A DNA stretch of 64,000 bases from positions 1,116,001-1,180,000 of the forward strand of contig CAVRIT010000001.1 of assembly GCA_963721345.1 (NCBI GenBank), in the 5' to 3' direction. The stretch comes from JACDAN01 sp963721345 (GTDB lineage Bacteria; Actinomycetota; Thermoleophilia; Gaiellales; Gaiellaceae). Shown here in pieces: positions 24,909 through 33,637 of this stretch. The notes below the pieces were generated by a model that was not told the DNA's origin, did no database searches, and worked only from the letters and a program-made list of their open reading frames with translations. Made by a program: the position numbers and the translations under genes. How positions within the stretch are numbered: position 1 is the stretch's first letter; each line of letters starts with the position of its first letter.

Positions 24909-26032
24909 GCGCGACCGCGCTCGACGTCCAGGCCGTCCGGGCTCGCTTCTCGGCGCTCCAGCGTCCAGAGGCGTTTCTCGACGGTCCTGCCGGCACGCAG
25001 GTTCCCGACGAGGTGATCGACGCGATCTCCGCGTACCTGCGCGAGTCGAACGCCAACGTCGGCGGCGCCTTCGCGACGAGCCGCCGGACCGGCGAGGTCG
25101 TGGACTCGGCGAGGGCGGCCGCCGCGCGCTTCCTCGGCTGCTCACCGGAGGAGACGCTCTTCGGGCCGAGCATGACGAACCTCAACTTCATGCTCACGCG
25201 GACACTTGGACGCGAGCTCGCGGAGGGGGACGAGATCGTCGTGACGCGGCTCGACCACGACGCGAACGTCTCGCCCTGGCTCGAGCTCGCGGCCGACCTC
25301 GAGCTCGTCGTGCGCTTCGCCGACTACGACCTGTCCGACCTCGAGGAGCAGCTCTCAGATCGGACGCGCGTCGTTGCCTTCCCCTGGGCTTCGAACGCTC
25401 TCGGCACGCTCGTCGACGCGGAGCGCATCTGCGCGCTGGCCCATGACGCGGGCGCTCTCGCCTGGGTCGACGCCGTCCACTACGCGCCGCACGGCCCGAT
25501 CGACGTCGCGTCCTTAGGAGCTGACGTGCTGCTCTGCTCGCCGTACAAGTTCTACGGCCCACATCTCGGCCTGGCGTTCGTCCGCGCCGAGCTGCTCGCG
25601 AGCTGGAAGCCATACAAGGTGCGACCCGCGCCGGGCTACGAGACCGGGACGATGCAGCACGAGCTCCTTGCCGGCTTCGTCGCCGCGGTCGAGTACGTCG
25701 AGTCGCTCGGGTGGGAGGCGCTCGTCGCGCACGAGCGAGACCTCGGCGCTCGCTTCCTCGACGGCCTCCCTGACGGGATCGAGCTACACGGAGCGCCGAC
25801 GATGGAGGGCCGCGTACCGACCTTCGCCATCACCGTCCCGGGCCGGTCGCCGCTGGAGGTCGCGGAGCACCTCGGCGACCGCGGCATCTTCGTCTGGCAC
25901 GGCGACTACTACGCCGTGGAGGTGATGAAGCGGCTGGGGCTGGAAGACGGCGCGGTGCGCGTCGGGATCGTCCACTACAACACGGCCGAGGAGATCGACC
26001 GGCTGCTGGCGGAGCTCAGGAGGCTCGCTTGA
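24905..26032 (+). CDS. Class V aminotransferase / cysteine desulfurase-like PLP enzyme
   Basis: This 375-residue PLP enzyme is of the cysteine desulfurase-like class V group. The N-terminus has FLDGPAGTQVP and ANVGGAFATSR. The PLP-lysine region is CSPYKFYGPHLG, with Lys in the family position, and the aspartate contact is AWVDAVHYAPH. Similar proteins include sulfur-carrier desulfurases and isopenicillin epimerase-like enzymes; the reaction here is not certain. It is coupled to the OsmC gene and overlaps the convergent mscS 3' end by 17 bp. Confidence 0.85.
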   Translation: MSATALDVQAVRARFSALQRPEAFLDGPAGTQVPDEVIDAISAYLRESNANVGGAFATSRRTGEVVDSARAAAARFLGCSPEETLFGPSMTNLNFMLTRTLGRELAEGDEIVVTRLDHDANVSPWLELAADLELVVRFADYDLSDLEEQLSDRTRVVAFPWASNALGTLVDAERICALAHDAGALAWVDAVHYAPHGPIDVASLGADVLLCSPYKFYGPHLGLAFVRAELLASWKPYKVRPAPGYETGTMQHELLAGFVAAVEYVESLGWEALVAHERDLGARFLDGLPDGIELHGAPTMEGRVPTFAITVPGRSPLEVAEHLGDRGIFVWHGDYYAVEVMKRLGLEDGAVRVGIVHYNTAEEIDRLLAELRRLA

Positions 26033-26905
26033 GCGCGGGGTGCCAGTCACCGCTGCGCCGCGTGGCGGCGCTCGCTCGCGCGTAGCTCCTGACGGCGGAC
26101 TCGTCGACGGCCAGCGTGACCGGGCCGTGAGCGATCAGGCCGGGCTCGGCGCGCTCCCGGAGGAGATCGGCGAAGAAGCCGTCCATCAGCCACTCTCGCC
26201 CAGGCGGTACGGAGCCGCGCACCGAGATCCGATGGAGCGTCTCGGAGAGCTCGTCGACGCGGTCGATCCGCGGGCGGCTGACGAAGGTCGTGGGGCCCTC
26301 GGGCAGGATCGAGACGACTGAGTCGACCATCTCGACACCCTTGTCGCGGTCGGTCACGAAGACCTCGAGCATCAGGTCCTCGACCCGCTCGGCATCACCC
26401 GAACCGACGGGATCTGCGAGTTGTGGATGTGGATCACCTCGCCGTCGAGCGTGCGTAGCCGCGTATGGCGGAGCGAGACGTCCTCGACGATTCCCTGGAG
26501 CTCGTGCATCGGAATCTGGATCGTGTCGCCGACGGAGTACCAGCCCTCGATGAACATCGCGAGCCCGGCGATGATGTCCGTCAGCACGCGCTGGATCGAG
26601 AAGCCGACCAGGATCAGCAGGAACGATGCTCCGGCCAGGGCGGTGAGGCGGTCCATGCCGCCCGCGAGCTGGCCGACCGACAGGACGGCCGCCGTCGCGA
26701 AGCCGAGGTAGGTGATCGCGGCGCGGTAGATCGAGACCTGCGTCTCGCGGCGCTTCAGCCGCGCCATCTTCCCGGACTTGGTGAGGTCGAGCTCGGCGGA
26801 GCGCCGGTCGTTCCAGACCAGTAGCCGGAGCGCGACGAAGCCTGCCGCGCGGGCGAGCAGCCAGGCCGCGACGAAGAGGAGAACGATGACGATGGCGTCC
26901 AGCAT
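26016..26905 (-). CDS. MscS-family mechanosensitive channel, frameshifted
   Basis: A small-conductance mechanosensitive channel. The first frame gives three transmembrane helices and the beta-domain start: FSIQRVLTDIIAGLAMFIEG (pore helix end) then VSLRHTRLRTLDGEVIHIHN. The second frame gives the cytoplasmic alpha-beta domain beginning MLEVFVTDRDKGVEMV. Frame one ends with TGA that shares its A with an ATG opening frame two (TGATG near 26372). Because the second part is a domain fragment, a one-base change near 26385 is the likelier reading than two coupled genes. ATG 26905 is the likely start. Confidence 0.75.
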
Positions 26906-26982
26906 TTCCACAGGCAAGCTATCGGCGGCATGCCGGCTGCCGACAGCGTTTTCAAACAATCCTTACGAGGCTTCACCACCCC

Positions 26983-27928
26983 GTGAAGATCCTCTTCCTG
27001 GGCGGCACGAGCTTCCTCGGGCGGGCGGCGGTGGAGACCGCGCTCGAGCGTGGTCACGAGGTGACGCTCTACACCCGCGGCGAGACGAATCCGGACCTCT
27101 TTCCCGAGGCGGATCGTGTTCGCGGCGACCGATCCGTCGACCCTCTTCCCGGAGGGCTCCTGGGACGCCGTGATCGACACCTCGGGCTACCTGCCGGCGG
27201 ACGTTCGCCGCTCGAGCCAGGCGTTGCGAGGATTCGGTCGGTCTCTATCTGTTCGTCTCGAGCATCTCGGTCTACGCGAGCTTCGCCACGGGCCCGACAG
27301 AGGACTCGAACCGCATCGCGCTTGGCGTGAGGACAGAGGACGACGACTACGGTGCGCGCAAGGCCCTCTGCGAGGACGCCATCATCGAGATTTTCGGCGA
27401 CCGCGCGCTGATCGTCCGACCCGGCCTGATCGTCGGGCCGCACGACCCGACCGGCCGCTTCACGTACTGGCCCCACCGCGTCGCGCGGGGCGGGGAGTTC
27501 GTTGCCCCAGGCCCCTCGGGGCCCAGGTGCAGTTCGTCGACGCGCGCGACCTCGGCGCCTGGCTGGTGGATCTCTGCGTGGCCGGCGAGGGCGGGACGTT
27601 CAACGCGACGCACCCTGGCGTGTCCTGGAGCGAGCTGGTCGAGTCGTGCCTGCGAGTGACCAGCGCCGGCGCGGAGCCGATCTGGGTGGACGGCGCATGG
27701 CTCGCCGAACATGGCGTGGGCGAATGGATGGAGCTGCCGCTCTGGCTGCACGACCCGGAGTGGGTCGGGATGATGCAGGCCGACGTGTCCCGCGCGCTCG
27801 CCGCAGGTCTGAGCTTCCGACCGCTCGACGACGTCGTTCGCGGGACGCTCGAGCTCGCGGAGACGACAGAAGACGCCGGTCTGTCGCCGGATCGGGAAGC
27901 GGCGCTGCTGCAAGCATGGCGCGCGTGA
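26983..27928 (+). CDS. NAD-dependent epimerase/dehydratase, three frameshifts
   Basis: An extended SDR sugar-nucleotide epimerase-like protein in four frame segments. These are MKILFLGGTSFLGRA (cofactor glycine motif), FPEGSWDAVIDTSGYLP, LYLFVSSISVYASF onward with the catalytic-type YGARKALCE, and VQFVDARDLGAWLVDLC. The changes lie near 27142 (extra C), 27229 (extra G) and 27515 (one base missing in GGGGCCC). No in-frame stops occur within the segments. It could be a decaying gene or a poorly resolved assembly region. Substrate unknown. The end overlaps the next gene. Confidence 0.7.
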
Positions 27929-29136
27929 GAGCTCTCGCCGTCCTCATCGGCGCGCTCGTGCTCGCTCCGGCGGCGGCGGCGCAGACGACGCTGAGGGAGA
28001 TCGCGCCGCAGCTTCGATCGCAGGGCGTCTATGTCCATCCGGAGACCGACGGCCTCTCGGCCGAAGAGGCACGGCGGCTGAGACGGGAGATCCAGGACGA
28101 GGCGAACGGCCCGATGTACATCGCGGTTCTCCCCGAGTCGTTCCGGGGAGAGGGGTCGAGCACGGATCTCGCGATCGGGCTCGGGCGGCTCGTGCGCGTT
28201 GCGGGCGTCTACGCGGTGGTGGCCGGGGACGAGTTCCGCGCCGTCAGCACGGATCTCCAGTCAGGCGAGGCCGGACGCCTGGCGACCGAGGCGTTCGCGG
28301 CGCGCGGTGACGACGGTGTAGCGGCAGTCCTGTCGGACTTCATCCGCCGCGTCGGGGAGGCCAGACAGGGCCAGGACGACGAGGGTTCGAGCTTCTGGGT
28401 CGTCGGGCTCGTCGTCGGCGGCTTGGCGTTGCTCGGATTCGTCTTCGTCCGGCGGCGGCGCAAGGCCACGGAGCTCGCCGACGTGAAGGCCGCCGCGCGA
28501 GAGGACCTCGTCGCGCTGGCCGAGGACGTGACGGAGCTCGAGGCGGAGGTCGAAGGCGATCCGGAAGCGCGCCGCTCGTACACCCGCGCGATGGAGGCGT
28601 ACCAGCGCGCGGACGACTCCTTCGACCGCGCCGGATCGACCCGCGATCTCGCCAAGGTGTCGTCGGCGCTCGCCGAGGCAAGGTTCGAGATGGAGAACGC
28701 GAAGGCGCGACTGGAAGGGAAGCCGCCGCCCGAGGATCGTCTGCCGTGCTTCTTCGATCCGAGACACGGGACGTCGACGCAGGACGTCTGGTGGGAGCCG
28801 CCCTACGGACGCGCTGTGATGGTGCCGGCCTGCGAGTCCGACGCGCAGCTCGTCCGTTCCGGCCGCACGCCGGCGATCCGTGAGATCGAGGTCAACGGAC
28901 AGCGGCGGCCCTACTGGGACGCGCCGGCCCACTACGGCCCCTGGGTCGGGGGCTTCTGGGGCGGCGGCCTTTTGCCGGGCTTCCTCGTCGGCACGGCGAT
29001 CGGCGCGACGATGGGCGTTCCCGACGCGCATGCCGCCTCGTCGGACTGGGGCGGTGGGGACTTCGGCGGCGGCGACTTCGGCGGCGGAGACTTCGGTGGC
29101 GGGGACTTCGGCGGCGGCGGGGACTTCGGCGGCTAG
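27916..29136 (+). CDS. Secreted TPM-like membrane protein with GGGDF-repeat tail
   Basis: This 406-residue protein has a signal peptide (LAVLIGALVLAPAAAAQ), an extracytoplasmic region near residues 20-150 that resembles TPM-type domains (GLSAEEARRLRREIQDE, MYIAVLPESF), one transmembrane helix near residues 160-178 and an RRRRK stop-transfer. A coiled-coil region follows, then a tail of five GGGDF repeats. ATG 27916 overlaps the previous gene. Function is not established; TPM proteins include phosphatase-like photosystem repair factors and uncharacterised bacterial proteins. It ends 4 bp into the convergent SIS gene. Confidence 0.7.
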   Translation: MARVRALAVLIGALVLAPAAAAQTTLREIAPQLRSQGVYVHPETDGLSAEEARRLRREIQDEANGPMYIAVLPESFRGEGSSTDLAIGLGRLVRVAGVYAVVAGDEFRAVSTDLQSGEAGRLATEAFAARGDDGVAAVLSDFIRRVGEARQGQDDEGSSFWVVGLVVGGLALLGFVFVRRRRKATELADVKAAAREDLVALAEDVTELEAEVEGDPEARRSYTRAMEAYQRADDSFDRAGSTRDLAKVSSALAEARFEMENAKARLEGKPPPEDRLPCFFDPRHGTSTQDVWWEPPYGRAVMVPACESDAQLVRSGRTPAIREIEVNGQRRPYWDAPAHYGPWVGGFWGGGLLPGFLVGTAIGATMGVPDAHAASSDWGGGDFGGGDFGGGDFGGGDFGGGGDFGG

Positions 29137-29978
29137 CTGTAAGTCTCGCGGGCTCGGCGCCAGCGCTCGTCGTCGCGCCGGATCGCGTCGGGGTTGACGC
29201 CCCGCGCCTCCGCCGCAGCCAGCGTCAGCAGCTGGAAGAAGACGATGTCCACGACCGGGTGCGCGCTCGGGACAAGCGTCGTCTCGCAGCCGATCGTCTC
29301 GAGGGCCCGCACGGCGTCCGCTGCGCGCGAGCCGTCGATCACGTAGGCCCGCACCGTCTCGTCGATGGCGGCGAGATGGCCGTGCAGGAGCTGCTCCGTG
29401 TGGTGCGCCTCGGCCGGCAGGTGCGCCCCCTCGCGAAGCTTCAGCACCGCCTCCTGCGCGGTCGGCCATCCTTTCCCGGCGCCCGCCACCAGCACCCGCC
29501 CGAGCGGCGGCGCGCCGACGACCTGCTCGAGCGCCTGGGCGACGGCGTCCGGCAGCCACGTGACGTCCTCACCCTCCAGGGCTCGGATCGCGGCGACGGC
29601 GCAGGTGTAGCTCGCGGTGTGGCACCAGCTCTGCTCGATCTCCGGCGTTGCGATCACGACGTCGTCACACTCGGCCGCGATCGGGCTGTCGGCCTTCGCG
29701 GTGATCGCCCACTTCGGCCCGCGCCAACCCTGGACCGCTCTCAGAGTCGTCGGCGTCTCGCCCTCGTGACTGACCGCGACGAGGAGGTCTTCGCCGCCCC
29801 CGCGCTCCGCGAGCTCGAGCGCCTGCACCGCCGGCCCGTCCCCGAGCTGCGCTGCGTGGAACGACGTCCCGCAGCCGGTGAAGACGATCTGCCCGTCCGG
29901 AAACCGCCGATCCGTCGGCACCTGGCGCAGCCATTCCGGCTGGGCCAGCGTCGCCTCGCGGGTCTTGTCGCCGGGCAT
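29133..29978 (-). CDS. SIS-domain sugar-phosphate isomerase/deaminase-like protein
   Basis: This 281-residue protein has two SIS (sugar isomerase) domains like the C-terminal half of GlmS. The first has FTGCGTSFHAAQLGDG and SHEGETPTT; the second has GAGKGWPTAQEAVLKLREG and HHTEQLLHGHL. It probably isomerises or deaminates a phosphorylated amino sugar; without a glutaminase domain it would be ammonia-using or catabolic. ATG 29978 was chosen because longer starts would run into the divergent thioesterase gene. It lies 7 nt after a TATAGA -10, so the mRNA is probably leaderless. Confidence 0.82.
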   Translation of the reverse strand: MPGDKTREATLAQPEWLRQVPTDRRFPDGQIVFTGCGTSFHAAQLGDGPAVQALELAERGGGEDLLVAVSHEGETPTTLRAVQGWRGPKWAITAKADSPIAAECDDVVIATPEIEQSWCHTASYTCAVAAIRALEGEDVTWLPDAVAQALEQVVGAPPLGRVLVAGAGKGWPTAQEAVLKLREGAHLPAEAHHTEQLLHGHLAAIDETVRAYVIDGSRAADAVRALETIGCETTLVPSAHPVVDIVFFQLLTLAAAEARGVNPDAIRRDDERWRRARETYS

Positions 29979-29985
29979 GTAGCCG

Positions 29986-29993
29986 TCTATACC
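29986..29993. promoter_or_regulatory. Symmetric divergent -10 (SIS gene / thioesterase)
   Basis: TCTATACC gives TATACC on the plus strand (29988-29993, 9 nt before GTG 30003) and TATAGA on the minus strand (29991-29986, 7 nt before ATG 29978). A single TATA core could serve both directions, giving leaderless mRNAs from a 24-bp gap. Confidence 0.6.
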
Positions 29994-30002
29994 ATCCGCG
30001 CC

Positions 30003-30407
30003 GTGGACGGCTTCGACCATGTGCACCACGAATCGGTGCGTTTTCGCGATCTCGACGGGATGGCGCATGTGAACAACGCCGTGTTCCTGACCTACATGGA
30101 GACGGCGCGGCTCTCGTACTTCAAGTCGCTCGGCCTCGCGCCGGACGGCAACCCGCTCGAGGGGATGATCCTCGCGCGCGCCGAGGTCGACTTCCGCTCG
30201 CCGATCTCGCTCGGCGAGGAGGTTGAGGTGGGCACGCGCACGGGACGGATCGGGACGAAGAGCTTCGACCTCGAGCAGGAGGTCTGGGCCGACGGACGCC
30301 TAGCGGCCGAGGGGCGGTTCGTCGTCGTCGCCTACGACTACCGGGCCGGGCGCTCGCAGGAGCTCCCGTCCGGGTGGCGCGAGACGCTGCAGGGAGTCCC
30401 GGCGTGA
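30003..30407 (+). CDS. Acyl-CoA thioesterase, 4HBT hotdog family
   Basis: This 134-residue hotdog thioesterase has the conserved segment RFRDLDGMAHVNNAVFLTYMETARL, cited here by its key part DLDGMAHVNN, which carries the catalytic Asp of the 4-hydroxybenzoyl-CoA thioesterase group. It would hydrolyse an acyl-CoA in the cytosol. GTG 30003 is probably leaderless. The stop overlaps the next GTG as GTGA, coupling it to the peptidase gene. Confidence 0.88.
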   Translation: MDGFDHVHHESVRFRDLDGMAHVNNAVFLTYMETARLSYFKSLGLAPDGNPLEGMILARAEVDFRSPISLGEEVEVGTRTGRIGTKSFDLEQEVWADGRLAAEGRFVVVAYDYRAGRSQELPSGWRETLQGVPA

Positions 30408-31678
30408 GCGTCTTCGAGCGCGAGACGCTGTCCAACGGCGTCCGGCTGCTCGCGGCGCCCATGCCGCAGGTCCAGTCGGTCGCGTGCTTCATCATGCTCG
30501 CGGCCGGCTCCCGCTACGAGACTCCGGAGACGAGCGGGATCGCGCACTTCGCCGAGCACATGTTCTTCAAGGGCACCGAGCGGCGCCCGACGGCGCAGCA
30601 GATCGGGCGTGAGCTCGACGGTATCGGCGCCGAGTTCAACGCGTTCACCGGCAAGGAGTACACCGGGTACTACGTGAAGTGCGCGGCCGAGCACCGCGAG
30701 CACTCGTTCGACGTCCTCGTCGACATGCTCCGACACTCCAAGTTCGAGCCGGAGGAGATCGATCGCGAGAAGGGCGTGATCATCGAGGAGATGAACATGT
30801 ACTTCGACACCCCGCGCGACTACATCGGGGGCGTCTACCACCAGCTTCTCTGGGACGACCAGCCGCTCGGCTGGGACATCATCGGGCGGAAGGAGACGGT
30901 GCGCGCCGCCAAGCGCGAGACGTTCCTCGACTACGTCCAGCAGTGGTACCGGGCACCGAAGATGGTCGTCGGGATCGCCGGGAACTACCCGGACGGCGTC
31001 CGCGACGAGCTCGAGCAGCTCCTGGGCGAGGTCGAGAGCGGGGATCCGGGCGGGCCGCCGCCGCTCGAGGGCAGCGCGAACGGATCCGCGCCGCGCGTGA
31101 AGATCCATACGAAGCAGTCAGACCAGGCGCACATCTGTCTCGGCGTGCCGAGCTACCCGCTCGACCATCCCGATCGCTACCCGTTGCAGATCGTCGGGAC
31201 CGTGCTCGGGACGGGCATGTCCTCGCGGCTCTTCACGGAGGTGCGGGAGCGTCGCGGGCTGGCGTACTACGTGTTCGCGCTGAACCACTCCTACACCGAC
31301 GCGGGGACGCTCTACTCACAGGCAGGGGTCGACATCAACCGCATCGACGAGGCGGTCGAGACCATCACGCGGGAGCTGCGAAAGATCGCGCGCGAGCCGG
31401 TGCCGGACGACGAGCTCGACAAGGCGAAGAACGTCGCGAAGGGCCGCTTCGTCCTCCAGACCGAGAGCCCGCACGGGATGATCATGTTCGGGCTGCGCCG
31501 CGAGGTGCTCGAGGGCCGGACGCCCGAGCCCGAGGAGGTGCTCGCGGAGATCGACGCCGTGACGGTGGAGGACGTCCAGCGCGTCGCGGCCGACGTCATC
31601 GGCGACAAGGGCCTGAACCTCGCGGTGATCGGCCCGTTCGACGACGCCGAGCGCTTCGAAAAGCTGCTGGCCGGCTAG
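30404..31678 (+). CDS. M16-family zinc metallopeptidase (PqqL/MPP-like)
   Basis: This 424-residue peptidase has the inverted zinc motif HFAEHMFFKG (HxxEH) near residue 47 and the downstream glutamate helix EEMNMYFD. A second, inactive half-domain has HICLGVPSYPLDHPDRY and GLAYYVFALNHSY with the family arginine-tyrosine pair. Family members degrade peptides or process proteins. No signal peptide is seen, so it is likely cytosolic. GTG 30404 is coupled to the thioesterase gene. Confidence 0.92.
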   Translation: MSVFERETLSNGVRLLAAPMPQVQSVACFIMLAAGSRYETPETSGIAHFAEHMFFKGTERRPTAQQIGRELDGIGAEFNAFTGKEYTGYYVKCAAEHREHSFDVLVDMLRHSKFEPEEIDREKGVIIEEMNMYFDTPRDYIGGVYHQLLWDDQPLGWDIIGRKETVRAAKRETFLDYVQQWYRAPKMVVGIAGNYPDGVRDELEQLLGEVESGDPGGPPPLEGSANGSAPRVKIHTKQSDQAHICLGVPSYPLDHPDRYPLQIVGTVLGTGMSSRLFTEVRERRGLAYYVFALNHSYTDAGTLYSQAGVDINRIDEAVETITRELRKIAREPVPDDELDKAKNVAKGRFVLQTESPHGMIMFGLRREVLEGRTPEPEEVLAEIDAVTVEDVQRVAADVIGDKGLNLAVIGPFDDAERFEKLLAG

Positions 31679-31902
31679 CGTTTCGTCCACGGGACGACCG
31701 CCGTTCGGCCGCACGTCCCGGTGCCAGGCGCCCGGACGTGGCTCGCGGCGACAAGGTGGCGACCGGCGGGCAGGGGCCAAATCGCCAGGCCGCGATCCAC
31801 GCCTCGGCGGAGCCCGAGCGGGGGTGACCATCTACGCCACGACCCTTCGGAACCTGGCCGTGTGCCTGGCACCACGAGACGGCTCGACGAGCCGGTTCGG
31901 CT
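31679..31902. other. Convergent intergenic region with a 10-bp inverted repeat
   Basis: A 224-bp gap between convergent genes. GGTGCCAGGC (31720-31729) and GCCTGGCACC (31864-31873) are exact inverted copies 134 bp apart. No gene, terminator with U tract, or promoter is convincing here. Confidence 0.4.
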
Positions 31903-32823
31903 TTACGCGGCGTAGGGCACGCCGGACATGTACTTGAAGCCGCTGTCGACGGCGAGCGTGACGACGACGCCGTCGGGGCCGAGCTGCTCCGCGAGCCGTA
32001 GGGCTCCCACGACGTTCGCGCCTGTGGAAATGCCCGCGAAGACACCCTCCTCGACCGCAAGGCGCCGCGTCATCGCGATCGCTTCCTCGTCTTCGATCGC
32101 CCACACCTCGTCGACGCGATCGGCGTCCCAGTGCGGCGGGACGATCCCGGTCCAGCCCTGCATCGCGAAAGACCCTTGAGAGCCACCGGTGATCGCGGCG
32201 GAGCCGGCGGGCTCGAGGGCGACGATGCGCACGCCCCGCGGTTTCAGCGCCTCGGACACGCCCATCAGCGAGCCCGCAGTGCCGATCCCGTGGCAGAACC
32301 CCGTTACGCGTCCATCGGTCTGCTCCCAGATCTCACGTCCGAGCATGTCGCGGTGGCCGGGGATGACGTACGGGTTGTTGAACTGATCGGTCGCGTACGT
32401 CCCGGGCTCGGCCGCCAGCTCGCCGGCTCGCTCGACCATGTTCTGGATGTCCCGCGCAGTGACCCGCCCTCGTTCCTCGACGGCGGGGATCACCTCCAGC
32501 TCGGCTCCGAGAGCGCGCATGAGCTGCATCCGTTCCTCGCTGAAGCAGTCGGCGATCACGATCCGCGGGACGTACCCCTTCGCCTTGCAGACCAGTGCAA
32601 GCGCCGGGCCGGTACTGCCGCCCGTGTACTCGACGACGGTCGCCCCGGGCTCGATCAGCCCGTCTCGCTCGGCGCCCTCGATCATCGAGAGCGCCATCCG
32701 GTCCTTCATCGACCCGGTGGGGTTGACGTACTCGAGCTTGAGCCACAGCTCTGCGCCGTTGGCCGGCGCGAGCCGGTCAAGCCGGACGAGCGGCGTGCCG
32801 CCGATCGCCGCGAGGATGCTCAT
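31903..32823 (-). CDS. PLP-dependent cysteine synthase-like enzyme
   Basis: This 306-residue fold-type II PLP enzyme resembles O-acetylserine sulfhydrylase and cystathionine beta-synthase. The PLP lysine is in NPTGSMKDRMA near residue 40, the substrate loop is EYTGGSTGPALAL, and the phosphate loop is GIGTAGSLMG. The loop GGSTG in place of TSGNTG hints at a specialised substrate. ATG 32823 overlaps the upstream TPR gene. It is the last gene of the minus-strand operon that starts with the M24 peptidase. Confidence 0.87.
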   Translation of the reverse strand: MSILAAIGGTPLVRLDRLAPANGAELWLKLEYVNPTGSMKDRMALSMIEGAERDGLIEPGATVVEYTGGSTGPALALVCKAKGYVPRIVIADCFSEERMQLMRALGAELEVIPAVEERGRVTARDIQNMVERAGELAAEPGTYATDQFNNPYVIPGHRDMLGREIWEQTDGRVTGFCHGIGTAGSLMGVSEALKPRGVRIVALEPAGSAAITGGSQGSFAMQGWTGIVPPHWDADRVDEVWAIEDEEAIAMTRRLAVEEGVFAGISTGANVVGALRLAEQLGPDGVVVTLAVDSGFKYMSGVPYAA

Positions 32824-33260
32824 CTGAGCTCGGCGAGCGCCTCTTCGAAGTGCTCGCGGTCTTCGGGATCCGCGATCTGCTCGCCCAGCTCGCGCGCCTT
32901 CTCCTCACACCGCCGGGCCTCTTCGTCGAGGCCGGCGAGGCGATGGGCGCGAACGAGGGCCTCGTAGGCGAACGGGAGGTCCCAGTCCTCCATGTCGTCC
33001 GGATGCTCACGACAGATCTCGAGACACCGTTGCGCATGGTGGAGCGCCGGCTCGGAGCGGCCGAGCACGGTGTAGACCCGCGAGACCTGCCACTCGCTGC
33101 GCGCTCGGTTCTTCGGCTCGCACTCCGGCGCCAGCGACCAGTGATAGGCGGAGGCGTGCGCGGCGTGGAGCATCCGCTCGTCGTCCTCTCGCGACTCGAT
33201 CAGCCGCCAGACCTCGTTGAAGAGGTCGACGCCCAGCTGCCGGTGGTTCAGTCGCTCCAC
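32820..33260 (-). CDS. TPR-like hypothetical protein
   Basis: This 146-residue, probably all-helical protein has two TPR-like units: RSEWQVSRVYTVLGRSEPALHHAQRCLE and PFAYEALVRAHRLAGLDEEARRCEEKA, with the spaced A, G, Y and A residues of TPRs. It is probably a cytosolic protein-interaction module. GTG 33260 overlaps the cupin gene by 13 bp and its stop overlaps the cysteine synthase-like gene by 4 bp. Function unknown. Confidence 0.65.
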   Translation of the reverse strand: MERLNHRQLGVDLFNEVWRLIESREDDERMLHAAHASAYHWSLAPECEPKNRARSEWQVSRVYTVLGRSEPALHHAQRCLEICREHPDDMEDWDLPFAYEALVRAHRLAGLDEEARRCEEKARELGEQIADPEDREHFEEALAELR

Positions 33261-33637
33261 CAGTTCTGGACGACCTCGCCGCGGTCCTCGGCATGGCGCG
33301 ATCCGAAGGCGAGGATCTCGAGTCCCTCGTCCCCCGCTTCGAACTGGCGCATGACGCCCGGCGCGACGCGGACGGCCTCGCAGGGCCGAAGCTCGAGGAT
33401 GTCGTCGTCCAGCTTCACGCGGCCCGAGCCCGAGACAACGAAGTAGATCTCCTCCGCCGTGTCGTGCCGATGGCCGAACGGCTGCCGCTTCCCCGGCTTG
33501 AAGCGCTGGAGACTGAACCCGGTCTGCTCCGCCTCCAAGGCGCCGTGCCCGAACCGCGCCTCGTGCGTGTCGCTCATGCCGAACTTCTCCGCCGCGTCCT
33601 CGACGTCGAGCACGCTCATGTGTGTGTAGCCGGTCAC
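33248..33637 (-). CDS. Cupin-domain protein
   Basis: This 129-residue single cupin has motif 1 PFGHRHDTAEEIYFVVSGSG, with metal-binding His-His-Glu, and a second strand pair ending in VAPGVMRQFEAG, where the usual second-motif His is not evident. It may bind metal and sense or convert a small molecule. GTG 33637 directly abuts the acs stop; it is in the same operon. Confidence 0.8.
   Translation of the reverse strand: MTGYTHMSVLDVEDAAEKFGMSDTHEARFGHGALEAEQTGFSLQRFKPGKRQPFGHRHDTAEEIYFVVSGSGRVKLDDDILELRPCEAVRVAPGVMRQFEAGDEGLEILAFGSRHAEDRGEVVQNWWSD

Noticed and set aside
31675..31875. 66-codon minus-strand ORF in the convergent gap.
   Set aside because: No ribosome binding site, composition like antisense reading of GC-rich DNA, no recognised motif.
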